The notes under the pieces: generated by a model
Seen by the model: only the letters and a program-made list of their open reading frames with translations
Told to the model about the DNA's origin: nothing
Databases searched by the model: none
Translations under genes and position numbers: made by a program
Assembly (NCBI GenBank): GCA_900208305.1
Contig: OAPG01000020.1
Span: 124,001 to 188,000, forward strand
Length of the DNA stretch: 64,000 nt
Source of the DNA: Melanopsichium pennsylvanicum
Lineage: Eukaryota; Basidiomycota; Ustilaginomycetes; Ustilaginales
Direction: 5' to 3'
Shown here: positions 1-9,286 of the stretch, piece by piece
How the letters are laid out: the number at the start of each line of letters is the position of its first letter
How positions within the stretch are numbered: the first letter of the stretch is position 1

Positions 1-2265
1 CGCCCACGTCACTTTAGTCCAGGCGAAGATTTTGCGGGAAGGAAGAGCACTGAAAAGTACAGACTAGCATCAAATCAGACTAGCCGTATGGATGCAATGA
101 GGCGTGCAGGCGCGGTCGCTCATGCTGTGGGATCCGAGACAGCTAGCCAACAGACTGGAGATGCACCAAAAGAGGCGCATTTCGCCGGCAGAGACAGATC
201 TGTAAGCGGATCGAGCTCTCGCAGCATTGGTACCACTGACAACGACCTCAGCGGGGCTGCGTCCGCGGTGGAAACGCTCGACGAAGACGACCTGCAGGAA
301 TTCTTGCATCAAGCATCGTCTGAAGCCGGCGATCGAACGCTCGACGGTAGTGAGCACCACGAATCGCACCGCATTCCAGCTGGTCTGCGTACGATGTCGG
401 CACTACGACAGCAGGCTGCCAGAGCCGGAGGCGACTCTTCTGCAACAGAAGCTGCTTTGAGCAGTTCGACCTTGACTGCTGCAGGCGACGACGGCACGAG
501 AATCAGCAGTGCCCTGGCAAGTCGGATTACGCGTGATCGATCTGGCAGCCATGTCTCGGCAGTCTCATCAGGATCCCACTCAGGCACCAGCACGCGAGGA
601 GTCAGCTCCGCTTCTTTGGATGCAGGTTCACACAACTCTCCTGGCCTAGCAGCTAGCTATCAAGCGATGTCCATAGCCGAAGAGAATGGACTGAAAGCCT
701 ACACCGGACCTCCTGCCCGTGGATCTGGCAACCCGTCCGTCACGAATCGGGCCGGCCAGGCACCGTCAGTCGCAGATAGCGTAGGAAGCCATGCGTCGTC
801 CTCCTCGCTTCGATCCAACTACCTCAGTGCGGCCGAGCAGGCACAGGCTATTCTGAACCAAGAGACTCCCTACGCACCAGACGGGCCTGACGGGACCAGT
901 GCATCACTGGCAGCCCAGCTTGCTGCTTATGGCGAAGCGCTATCCATGGAGCGTAAACGAGCGGGCGATGCACGGAGCGGTGCTTCGCCGAGTCTGAGCG
1001 CGAGGGGAAGCAATGCTGCCCTCAGATCAAAGCTGCCTAGTGTCAGCGAGGATCAATCACCTTCACGGTCTGCCAATCATAGCTCGAGAAGCTTCTCTGT
1101 GAGCGGGAACAGGACGCCACACTATCCGGCTACTGCTGCACAGATTTACAACAGACGTGTGTCACGCAGGCCGCACAGTAGCGAGGGGCGGCAATCGCAG
1201 GATGGAGATAGACGGAATGGTCTTGGTGGGCTGTCAGGCAACATGACCATCAGTCACTCAAGCCTGTCGACTGCGGACAGGGCTAGCCTGGGGCTGGATA
1301 GAAGTGCAACTCCCAACAATAATAGTGCGCAGGTCAAAGTCAACGCGTTATTTCCGCCTGAGGGCGAGCGAACTGCGTCCCCTCACCTTGCTGCGGCGCC
1401 TGGTCTGGGTTTGCCCATGCATGCACAGGGCTGGACATGGAGCGAGCAAACCCGAAATACCCCTGCAGCATCGCTCACGTCCAACACCAGACGCACTCAT
1501 GCATCCGATGATGATCCTGCTGCGCCCACCGTCCCACCCAAGGACGCGATACCCTTGCGATGTCGTCACGAACGAGTCACATTCAACGCCTCTTCTGGAC
1601 TGCCTCTGAATCTTGGCTCCCGACCCGCCGACAAAGGCGAAGTAGCCAAGGGAGATGATGAAGACGAAGACGATCCGAAAACGCCTGTTCTCGGCGGTGG
1701 AAAAGGTTCTGTGATCGAAAAGTTTGCCACCTCTCCCCGCTCTCTTGATCAACACAGCCCGTCTATGCCTACCGACCTTTCGTCGTATACCGCTGCTACA
1801 CAGGAACGAGCTGCTGCACCAGCATTTGGCGAGAACAGCATGGCTAGTAGTGGTACGAGTTTGACCTCGCCCATGCTGCCGCCGAGAAAGGAGTCGATTG
1901 TACTGCCGGGACTTGGGCTAGAGGATGCGCAGAGGATTCTGGCTCCCGACTCGGCATTGTGGAGTACTTGGAAGGAAGACGAGGCAAAAGGCGGTGTTGG
2001 AGGCAAGATGGATGGGCTGCGAAGGCCAAGTTTGAACATGTTACGTAGCGCCACCAGTTCGAGCAGTCAATCGCAGACGCCGAGCTACACATCACAAGGT
2101 GGAACCGATGATTTGGGTCACAGTCGCTGGTCTACGGACGAGACTACGGCTGGTGCAAAGGGCGACGTTTCTTTCCATTCAACCACGTCGCAAGCTTGGG
2201 CTAATGGGACTGGAAAGCGTAGGCTCGTCCGTACGCTGCTGAGCAAAGCAAAGGGCTCATCCTGA
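1..2265 (+). CDS. Ser-rich disordered protein, 5'-truncated by window edge
   Basis: The reading frame is open from base 1 through the first ATG at 88 to a TGA at 2263-2265, so the visible 754 codons are probably the C-terminal part of a larger protein whose start lies outside the window. The sequence is very rich in Ser, Ala, Gly and Thr, with scattered Arg, a short acidic stretch near codon 545 and a basic C-terminus (KRRLVRTLLSKAKG). I see no catalytic motif, membrane segment or familiar domain; most of it looks intrinsically disordered. The basic tail could bind nucleic acid or membrane, but that is a guess. The next gene follows on the same strand after about 550 bp. I do not recognise the family. 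If the frame is interrupted upstream by an intron, ATG 88 could still be the true start. Confidence 0.6.
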   Translation, partial: RPRHFSPGEDFAGRKSTEKYRLASNQTSRMDAMRRAGAVAHAVGSETASQQTGDAPKEAHFAGRDRSVSGSSSRSIGTTDNDLSGAASAVETLDEDDLQEFLHQASSEAGDRTLDGSEHHESHRIPAGLRTMSALRQQAARAGGDSSATEAALSSSTLTAAGDDGTRISSALASRITRDRSGSHVSAVSSGSHSGTSTRGVSSASLDAGSHNSPGLAASYQAMSIAEENGLKAYTGPPARGSGNPSVTNRAGQAPSVADSVGSHASSSSLRSNYLSAAEQAQAILNQETPYAPDGPDGTSASLAAQLAAYGEALSMERKRAGDARSGASPSLSARGSNAALRSKLPSVSEDQSPSRSANHSSRSFSVSGNRTPHYPATAAQIYNRRVSRRPHSSEGRQSQDGDRRNGLGGLSGNMTISHSSLSTADRASLGLDRSATPNNNSAQVKVNALFPPEGERTASPHLAAAPGLGLPMHAQGWTWSEQTRNTPAASLTSNTRRTHASDDDPAAPTVPPKDAIPLRCRHERVTFNASSGLPLNLGSRPADKGEVAKGDDEDEDDPKTPVLGGGKGSVIEKFATSPRSLDQHSPSMPTDLSSYTAATQERAAAPAFGENSMASSGTSLTSPMLPPRKESIVLPGLGLEDAQRILAPDSALWSTWKEDEAKGGVGGKMDGLRRPSLNMLRSATSSSSQSQTPSYTSQGGTDDLGHSRWSTDETTAGAKGDVSFHSTTSQAWANGTGKRRLVRTLLSKAKGSS

Positions 2266-2817
2266 TGCTTGACCTCGTTATCGCACTCGTGTTGATCGTA
2301 GCCGCATCGAATGTTGGACAGATTTGACCCTCCCCAGATACAAGATGAGCTGTGTATTCCTCTAGAAATTGTTTGCCCACAATTGGGGATCGAGGCAAGC
2401 AGCTAGTTTGTGTGCTTTAGGTGCCAAAGGATTGCGACCCATCTAGACAAAAGAAAGAAGCCTGCTGTACGCAAGTGAAAGATGAGTTGAAGCACGGACC
2501 AGTTGTGTGTACTGCACAACCGTAAATTTACTATACATGCATGATCTAAGAGAGAGCGGCGTCAAAGCTGATTTTATTAATTGAGTGTTTTTTTTTTTTT
2601 GGTGGAGTGAGTTGACGCTTTGCATGCTCTCTGTATTTTTAGCAAAACGTGCATTTTCAAGGCATGTTTGAGCCATCCACACTTTCGTCCATCCTTTCCA
2701 TATCGGTTTCATCATAACGCACTTGGTCTCACAAAACGACCTTGTTTATCATTGTCATCCTATATCCAACTAAAAATCGATCGAGATCAAGATCAGAATA
2801 CAAGGTATAGGACAAGG

Positions 2818-3565
2818 ATGACTGAAGCAACGGCGACTAGACGTAGCGCTCGTAATGTGGGCAAGCCCGTGACTGCTACTGTTGCTGCTGCTTTTACCAA
2901 ACCCGCACCCAAGCGCAAAGCTGTAGCAGCAGCCACTGATCAAGATGCATCTAAAGATTCAAAGCAGAATCAGAAAAAGCGGAAAGCTACTCCAATTGAG
3001 AAAGCGATCAATGCTGCTACCGATTCGGGTACTTTGAAGGTTGGAGACAAGTTACCTAGTTTCAAGCTCATGATAGAAGATGACAATGAAATCGATACTG
3101 CCAATCTAAAGAATGTCATTCTATTCTCGTAGGTTTTTTTTTTCCGGTTCATGTTCACAAATGCTCATTTTGACAATCTTTTTTTTTTTTTTTTCTTCTT
3201 GTTTGTTCCGTCATATTACCATGTGTAGTTATCCACGAGCCAATACAAGCGGTTGTACAACTCAAGCCAAACTTTTTCGAGACAACATTTCATCATTTAC
3301 TTCGGCTGGATACACAGTCTATGGTCTATCCAACGATAGTACCACTACGCTCTCATCTTGGAAAAATAAACAAAACTTTCCTTATCACCTCATCAGCGAT
3401 CCTAAAAGACAACTCATCAAATCTCTCACAGGTACTCACCAAAAAACTCGTAGAAGCCATTTCGTGATTGATTCCAATGCCAAGTTGGCTTTTGTCGAGT
3501 TGAGCGTCAAACCGGTAGAATCCTGGAAGAGCGCTTTGGAGTTTGTAGAACGACACAACAAGTAA
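2818..3565 (+). CDS. DOT5: Nuclear thiol peroxidase, PrxQ/Dot5-type peroxiredoxin (one intron)
   Basis: Join 2818-3128 and 3229-3565; intron 3129-3228 (GTAGGT...GTGTAG, 100 bp, with long T tracts) splits a Ser codon and restores the motif SYPRANTSGCT. The product is 215 aa. Residues 1-80 are basic and Ala/Lys-rich with nuclear-type clusters (KRKA, KKRK), as in yeast Dot5. The rest is an AhpC/TSA fold of the BCP/PrxQ class. The catalytic motif PxxxTxxC is intact with the peroxidatic Cys at residue 113. The usual resolving Cys five residues later is Lys here (TTQAKLFRD), so the enzyme may work as a 1-Cys peroxiredoxin. The family reduces hydroperoxides using thioredoxin. ATG 2818 was chosen over 2620 because the upstream extension has no family resemblance. 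Confidence 0.85.
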
Positions 3566-3605
3566 GAGAAAACAATAAAATCAAGAGTGCTATTGGCCTT
3601 TTTTC

Positions 3606-3633
3606 TTTTTTTTTTTTTTTTTTTTTTTTTTTT
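3606..3633. repeat. Poly-T tract, 28 bases, between convergent genes
   Basis: An uninterrupted run of T lies 41 bp after the peroxiredoxin stop codon and 86 bp from the stop of the facing gene. It sits in a 153-bp convergent gap and could mark 3'-end formation or a nucleosome-poor spacer. Confidence 0.9.
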
Positions 3634-3718
3634 GAGCAATCGAAGCGTTTGTGAGGCAACAAGAAGCGAGAAAGTGTGTGAAAAGAATTCTGATTAGGTT
3701 AAGAAGGTGGTTTGGACT

Positions 3719-5410
3719 CTATCGGATTTTGATAGCGTATCCGCCTTTGATTGGCATAAGACGATCTGGTAAAGAAAGCAGATCGAATTGGGTACTCAAG
3801 AAACTGTAGAGTCGATTATCCTCGATATGGTTCGTAACTTGATGCTCTTTGTCCGAGTCGACTTTATGATTTGATTCGGTGTCCCATTCATCAAATTTCT
3901 CAGACCGTTTCTTGACTTTTGCTTCTTTCTTATTCCCCTTGCTGTCCGACGATGAAGCTGGGAGAATGTCTGTACACAGCAACAACAATTGCACCAAATA
4001 CCTCTCCTTAATCCCATTCGCATTCCCTCTCTCAACCCCTTCTTTACCAGGTTTGATCCTCTCCACCACCCCACTTGAAACAGGTAAATACATGTACGCC
4101 TTTCTCGCTATTGCCCAACTAGCTTTCCTTAACAGCGGCAGTGTTTGAACAAGTACAAGTGCTTGCCATCCATCCACTTCGTATTCAACATTCGCTTTGC
4201 CTTGAAGAATATCAGAGTATGAGAAAGCATCCACATCTCGTAACGCTTTATATACCGCATCACACAATTTGAAATGCGCATTCAACTCAGTTCCATATAC
4301 CTGTTCAAGTATAGTTCGAAATTTTATGTACTCCTTTAACCCTCGATGAAGCAGTTCGACAACGTTGCTGGATTGTAAACAGGATTGTCCAAGTCGTGTA
4401 GCTCTTGCGGAAAGACAAAGTAAGTGTAAGAGGTATAAACTTATCATCCGACCTCTCCTCTTGTCGTCCCTCCCAAACCCTTGCAACTTTTCCACCGTTC
4501 TGACATTGAGTTTTGTAGCGAGTTGCTCCACATCACCTTTGCCCATCATTATGGTGTTGACTTGCTCTGACGAGGTGGAGAGGTTGGGATAAATTTCTAG
4601 TACGAGCCTCGGCAAGGTGGCAGCTAATTGCGGAACATCACAGCACAAGATGCTTAAGTATGCAGATAGCTCGTACACTTCGACGCAAAATGCGTCGATG
4701 CGTTTGCTAGCAACCAATGCCTCTCGTAATTTTCGTACTAACAGCAGGATTTGTTGAAGCTCCTCCTCCCCCTCCCCCAATTTGTTGCCTATACCACCAT
4801 CACTACCTTTTTCATGTTTATCCTCGACAAGGTACCTCGAGCTGTTCAACGTAGATATCGTTTCAACCGCATTGGATGGTATATCGGGTGAGGATAAGAG
4901 GGGCAAAGCTTTTTGAACCAGACGAGTGGAGATGTAGTCGCGAAATTCAGCTTGGACTGTTGGGCTGGTAAGGTCCATACTCTCCTGAGCCGAGAATTGG
5001 GAGGAAAGACAAGTGGTAGAGTCCAAACCTCGAGATGGTGATGCGAGCAGCGCAAATCTGTCCAATGATTTGCCTCCGAGAGGCTTGCTAGCGTCTCTGA
5101 TCGTGAGACCATCTTTTCGCCGCGCGGTGAAAGTCGGATTTGATGCTGTAGACAATGTTGAGGAGGAGCAAGATGATATGGGGTGTATTGGCTCATGTAC
5201 TTTTGGAACTGCTATTGCTCGCGTGGATGGGTTGATTGAGGTGCTAGATAGTTGATCTGCTAAACTCGAGACGGAAGGATTGGTAGGATTAGGAATAGTT
5301 GCCCATCTTGAAGAAGCTGAGCCTGAACTCGCGACTTGATCGCTTGTTCGAAATTGTCGCACTGTAGAAGAGGAAGAGCTGATCATTGGCGAGGATGCAG
5401 CAGTAGCAGT

Positions 5411-5441
<31 letters not shown>

Positions 5442-5590
5442 TTGGAAGAAGTTGAAAATGAAGAGCAAGCTTGTGGTGACCATCGACTTTGCTGTGTTGT
5501 ACCACTTGTACCCACGTCCTCCTGACTCGGACGTTGGGTTTGGCGGAGATGAGCTACTCGAGAGCTTCTCCATTTAGGCTGATCCACCAT
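3719..5590 (-). CDS. Unrecognised 623-aa protein, possibly alpha-helical repeat
   Basis: A single open frame of 623 codons. Residues 1-130 are Ser/Thr-rich and low complexity, with an Ala run encoded by GCA/GCT repeats near 5400-5446. From about residue 205 the sequence becomes regular and probably helical (TRLVQKALPLL, LVRKLREAL, VYELSAYLSIL, LPRLVLEIYPNL), continues to about residue 510, and ends with a Lys/Ser-rich linker and a short hydrophobic tail. The helical part faintly recalls PCI/SAC3-type scaffolds, but I cannot support a family name. It is convergent with the peroxiredoxin (153-bp gap) and divergent from the PTPA gene, sharing a 296-bp upstream region with it. No catalytic residues, signal peptide or membrane segments are obvious. 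Confidence 0.7.
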
Positions 5591-5886
5591 CGTTTTGACC
5601 TGACTCTATGAGAGCCAATGGTGCAAGTGAGTAGGTTTATGATGAGGAACAGGAGTAAGAATGTGGTTGCAATTGGCAGGCACACTTCCACACACACATG
5701 TATATATATACTGTATATGAGAATTTTCGGCTTTCGCACATTGACAGATTCACATTGACAGATTGGCAAACCCAAACCGACACTTTGCTCACCACCACAA
5801 TCCTGAATGGATGCATCTTTACCTCTCAACCTTTCTCGTCTCTTTCAGCTCCTTACTGTCGATACATTGCAACAGGACCGTCAAGA

Positions 5887-7746
5887 ATGCCAATCATCAC
5901 TACAGCACTCCGAAGTGCGCAAGCTGCTTCAACTTCATCCAGCAATAGCCAAAATAGCCTGGCCGCATCCTCATCATCAACAGCAATCTTGGGTCCACAA
6001 CAACTACCCCCACTATCTGTCATCCCACTCAATCCTTGCACAGTCTCGAAAATTTCCGTTCCAGTCAACAAGATCTCAAGCGAAGAGGACGTGGCCAAAT
6101 GGAAACAGAGCCAAGCATACTCTATGTACTTACTCTTCCTTGAGCGCGTATGCGAGAGTTGCGTTGGTAAACCTACACGACTACCCCCTCCTCCGTCGTG
6201 TCCTTCCACTTTTGTGTCACCTTGCTCCAACTCGGTCCCTACATTTTCAACAGCGTCCACACCTTTGGATAAGCTGGTCGCATTACTTTATCAACTCGAT
6301 TCGTGGACAGATCAGATCGAGCCACAGTCGAAACCTCAACGATTCGGCAATTTGGCTTTCAGAGACTGGGGTGGTAGGCTTACCGAACGATCACAACAGC
6401 TGCACGAACAATTGCTTCCCAAACACTTGCATGTATTCATCCCGGAACTCAAAGCATATCTGGACGATGCTTTTGGCAGTTTTACTCGTATCGATTATGG
6501 CAGTGGTCACGAACTCTGTTTTTTCGCTTGGGTTTGTTTCTTGTACCGTCTCAACTTTTTCCATGTTTCTTCTTCATCCGAAGTTTATTCAAACAAGGCG
6601 GACACACGAAAAAAGGCAGGAAAAGAGCAAGAGGAAACTAACACAGTAGCAGATGTAGACGTCGAAGAAGCGATAGGGTTGCAAGTGTTTCCGTTGTACT
6701 TGATGGTGGTGTGGAGATTACAGGATCGATATGCACTTGAACCAGCCGGAAGTCATGGTGTATGGGGCTTAGACGACTATCATTTCCTACCTTACGTTAT
6801 CGGTTCTTCCCAACTCAGACTTCAATCCCAACTTCGACCCCATCAAGCTGTTCTGGTTTCCTCCCATTCATCAATATTATCCGACCAACTGGGTTCAGAT
6901 CGAAATCCCTCAACGCTCATCGGAAAACGTATCACTTTACCTTCCTCTCTACTGATTCCTACTTCTTCACCTTTCAACATGGCAGTCACCACAGAGGAGA
7001 GCGATGATGGTGCAGTAGGAAGAGGAGGAGGCAAAGACGAAGAAGAAGAAGAAGAAGGAAAAGTGATTGTACCCAACCTTTACCTAACATCATTGTTGAG
7101 GATTCAAGTGTTGAAAAGAGGACCTTTCCATGAACATTCTCCTTTGCTGCACGACATTTCTACCAGCGTACCCAATTGGGTCAAGGTGTACGTGGGTATG
7201 GTCAAGATGTACAATGCAGAGTGTTTGAGTAAGAAGGTGGTGGTTCAACATTTCGGTTTTGGTGGTACGGGATATGTCTGGGACGATTGTACTTTGGATG
7301 TTGCAAAGAAAGAGATAATCCAAGCAGGGTTAACCAAACTTCCAGCGCAGAGCATGGCTTTGGGTGCGGAAAGGGGTAATTTGGGCAGTTTGGGTGTGCC
7401 CACCGCGAGAGTTGGTGGAATTGGAATAGGTGGCACTGGGACTGGAATGACGAGGATAGGGACAGAGACAATGTTTGCCAAAATTGCGTCAGGAGATGTA
7501 GCAGCGCGAGGTATAAGGCCCGGCCAAGGAATAGGTTTTGGTCCAAGACCGGATTCAACCACCAGACCAATGGCAAGTACATCAGGTTCTGTTTCCATGA
7601 TGATGCCGCCGCCAACGTCAACTACCACCAGACCCAGCTCTGGAATTGCTGCAAGTGGCATCAGCATTCCACCCCTAAGAGCTTCTGTCCGACCATCGTC
7701 CACAATCAACAACACTGCAAAAGCAAACCAAGACAAAAGCTCCTGA
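5887..7746 (+). CDS. RRD1: Serine/threonine-protein phosphatase 2A activator (PTPA/RRD type)
   Basis: PTPA proteins are ATP-dependent peptidyl-prolyl isomerases that help activate PP2A catalytic subunits. The family core is clear: QPQRFGNLAFRDW, then FGSFTRIDYGSGHEL (the conserved RIDYGxGHE), then LEPAGSHGVWGLDDYHFLPY, then a C-terminal VKMYNAE and VVQHFGFG. From ATG 5887 the protein is 619 aa, longer than yeast Rrd1 (about 390). The extra length is a Ser/Pro-rich N-terminus, an acidic insertion near 7010-7065 and a Gly/Thr/Pro-rich C-terminal tail after about residue 495. An in-frame ATG at 5698 exists, but the added residues look unrelated. The tail resembles Rrd1 homologues of other fungi in being disordered. 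RRD1 versus RRD2 is not certain. Confidence 0.88.
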   Translation: MPIITTALRSAQAASTSSSNSQNSLAASSSSTAILGPQQLPPLSVIPLNPCTVSKISVPVNKISSEEDVAKWKQSQAYSMYLLFLERVCESCVGKPTRLPPPPSCPSTFVSPCSNSVPTFSTASTPLDKLVALLYQLDSWTDQIEPQSKPQRFGNLAFRDWGGRLTERSQQLHEQLLPKHLHVFIPELKAYLDDAFGSFTRIDYGSGHELCFFAWVCFLYRLNFFHVSSSSEVYSNKADTRKKAGKEQEETNTVADVDVEEAIGLQVFPLYLMVVWRLQDRYALEPAGSHGVWGLDDYHFLPYVIGSSQLRLQSQLRPHQAVLVSSHSSILSDQLGSDRNPSTLIGKRITLPSSLLIPTSSPFNMAVTTEESDDGAVGRGGGKDEEEEEEGKVIVPNLYLTSLLRIQVLKRGPFHEHSPLLHDISTSVPNWVKVYVGMVKMYNAECLSKKVVVQHFGFGGTGYVWDDCTLDVAKKEIIQAGLTKLPAQSMALGAERGNLGSLGVPTARVGGIGIGGTGTGMTRIGTETMFAKIASGDVAARGIRPGQGIGFGPRPDSTTRPMASTSGSVSMMMPPPTSTTTRPSSGIAASGISIPPLRASVRPSSTINNTAKANQDKSS

Positions 7747-7928
7747 TGAACGCCCTTCATTTTGTATCCTGAGCCGTTCACTTTATTTTCGAATTGGAAT
7801 GCTTCCCATTCTCTTCTATTGGATGTCAGTGATAATCGTTCTATCAAGTGGCAATCACATTGGATGGTATCAAGAAGAGTGATTTGATCAGACCGACGCA
7901 CTTATGGGAAATACAGTCATGTGAAAGT

Positions 7929-8855
7929 TTAGGGCGCACGACGAAGAGTCACTTTCATGCCTGCACCCCTGCTGCTGGTGTTGTTGGTGTTTGAGCTTAC
8001 AACCAAGCCTGGTGCATCCACACCTGCTGTTGGATCAACCGATCTGCTCAATGGAGGTGTATGAGCTACATCCCTCCTTAGCGATGTTGCTGATGGAGGT
8101 TCTGGGCTTGCACTCTCTGTGTACTGTCTCAGTCTTTCGGCTTGATCGCCTACCGAGCTTGTTGGAGGTGGAGGTTTGGGTGAATCGTGTCGAGAATCGT
8201 AGACGCTTATAGGTGGGACGTACGATCGTGAATGAGAGTGTGGTTGGTGTGTTCTAGGCCCGGAGGTAGCAACAGGAGCAGCTGTAGTAGTAATGGCAGC
8301 AGCAGAAGGTGGTGGTGGTGGAGGGGGATAATCGTCATATGCACCGTATGAAGCTCTGGATCGAGGTTCTGCAGTCATTGACTGTCTGGTTTCCGGTTGC
8401 CTGTACACACCGCTTCCACTCGGACTGGCAACATAAGCTTTGCGATCGTAATCTGCAGCACCGCCTCTTGGTGCAGCACTGGAAGAAGCAACACCAACAT
8501 TCGAAGTGTAAGGATGCTCGTGATCATAATGATGTGTCAAAGTAGTTTGGGCTGTAGGAGCAGCAAGAAGCGGTGGAGGTGGAGGATAAGCAGCGATACT
8601 GGGAGTAGCTTGAGATTCAGCCTCTAGACGCTCGTATAGGATAGCACGTTCGAGCCTCATGCGTTGAATGTTGCGTTTGATACCCAACGTCTTGAGATGT
8701 AGCTTGTCATTCTCTACTTCGATCTCGCGAACTTTTCTCTTGAGTTCCTTATATTTGAGACGATACTTTGCAGCATCGCCTTGAATGGCGACAGTGGATG
8801 AGTAGGCTTTGGACTTTGTTTTGACAGGTTGGGTTGCTGGAGTTGTGGCAGACAT
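7929..8855 (-). CDS. INO80 complex subunit F-like coiled-coil protein
   Basis: The 308-aa product has an N-terminal charged helical block, about residues 29-80, with the pattern KYRLKYKELKRKV, then EIEVENDKL and then RNIQRMRLERAILYERL. This strongly recalls the INO80F/TFPT domain of INO80 chromatin-remodelling subunits, a nuclear coiled coil. The remaining 225 residues are Pro/Ser/Tyr-rich and disordered, with two poly-Pro runs and a short basic C-terminus (KVTLRRAP). The family call rests only on the helical block. The gene is divergent from threonyl-tRNA synthetase across 431 bp and convergent with PTPA (182-bp gap). An alternative is an unrelated coiled-coil scaffold. Confidence 0.6.
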   Translation of the reverse strand: MSATTPATQPVKTKSKAYSSTVAIQGDAAKYRLKYKELKRKVREIEVENDKLHLKTLGIKRNIQRMRLERAILYERLEAESQATPSIAAYPPPPPLLAAPTAQTTLTHHYDHEHPYTSNVGVASSSAAPRGGAADYDRKAYVASPSGSGVYRQPETRQSMTAEPRSRASYGAYDDYPPPPPPPSAAAITTTAAPVATSGPRTHQPHSHSRSYVPPISVYDSRHDSPKPPPPTSSVGDQAERLRQYTESASPEPPSATSLRRDVAHTPPLSRSVDPTAGVDAPGLVVSSNTNNTSSRGAGMKVTLRRAP

Positions 8856-9036
8856 GATGCAAGATACTTTGTTTGATGATGCGATGCGCGTTGAAGCAGT
8901 CTGAGTTGATGAATTATGAGATAGAAGGAAGGTTTGTCAGGATGAACTTAGTCTGGTTGATAGGATGGATGAGTGAAAGAGTGATGGAATGAGAACGTAC
9001 GTGTTGGTCGGTGCGAAGAGAGAGATTATAGCTTGA

Positions 9037-9047
9037 TGAGTCACGTG
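9037..9047. promoter_or_regulatory. Overlapping AP-1/Gcn4-type and E-box motif
   Basis: TGAGTCACGTG contains a perfect TGAGTCA (Gcn4/AP-1 bZIP core) overlapping a CACGTG E-box. It lies 240 bp upstream of the ThrRS ATG in a divergent promoter. Gcn4 control of aminoacyl-tRNA synthetases is known in fungi; its use here is inference. Confidence 0.4.
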
Positions 9048-9080
9048 TCAGAACAAAAATTACACACAAAAAATTCACAG

Positions 9081-9143
9081 AGCACAGTCACAGCACAGTC
9101 ACAGCACAGTCACAGCACAGTCACAGCACAGTCACAGCACAGT
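9081..9143. repeat. 11-bp tandem repeat (AGCACAGTCAC), five copies plus a partial
   Basis: Five perfect head-to-tail copies of AGCACAGTCAC start at 9081, followed by a broken copy (AGCACAGT). The period is about one turn of DNA, so any bound protein would sit on one face. It lies about 145-205 bp upstream of the ThrRS start. Confidence 0.85.
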
Positions 9144-9286
9144 ATAATACAGTATAGTACAGTCAACTGACTCAAAAATTTGTTCAATAGCGTATGCCAA
9201 AATGCCACTCTCACTTTTTGGCTTTCAACAACCTCATCATCACCTCACCTCACCTCAATCACAATCGCAAGGCGAGGACAATCGTT

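Noticed and set aside
5698..5886. 63-codon N-terminal extension of PTPA
   Set aside because: TA-repeat-derived start in the shared promoter, no similarity to PTPA.
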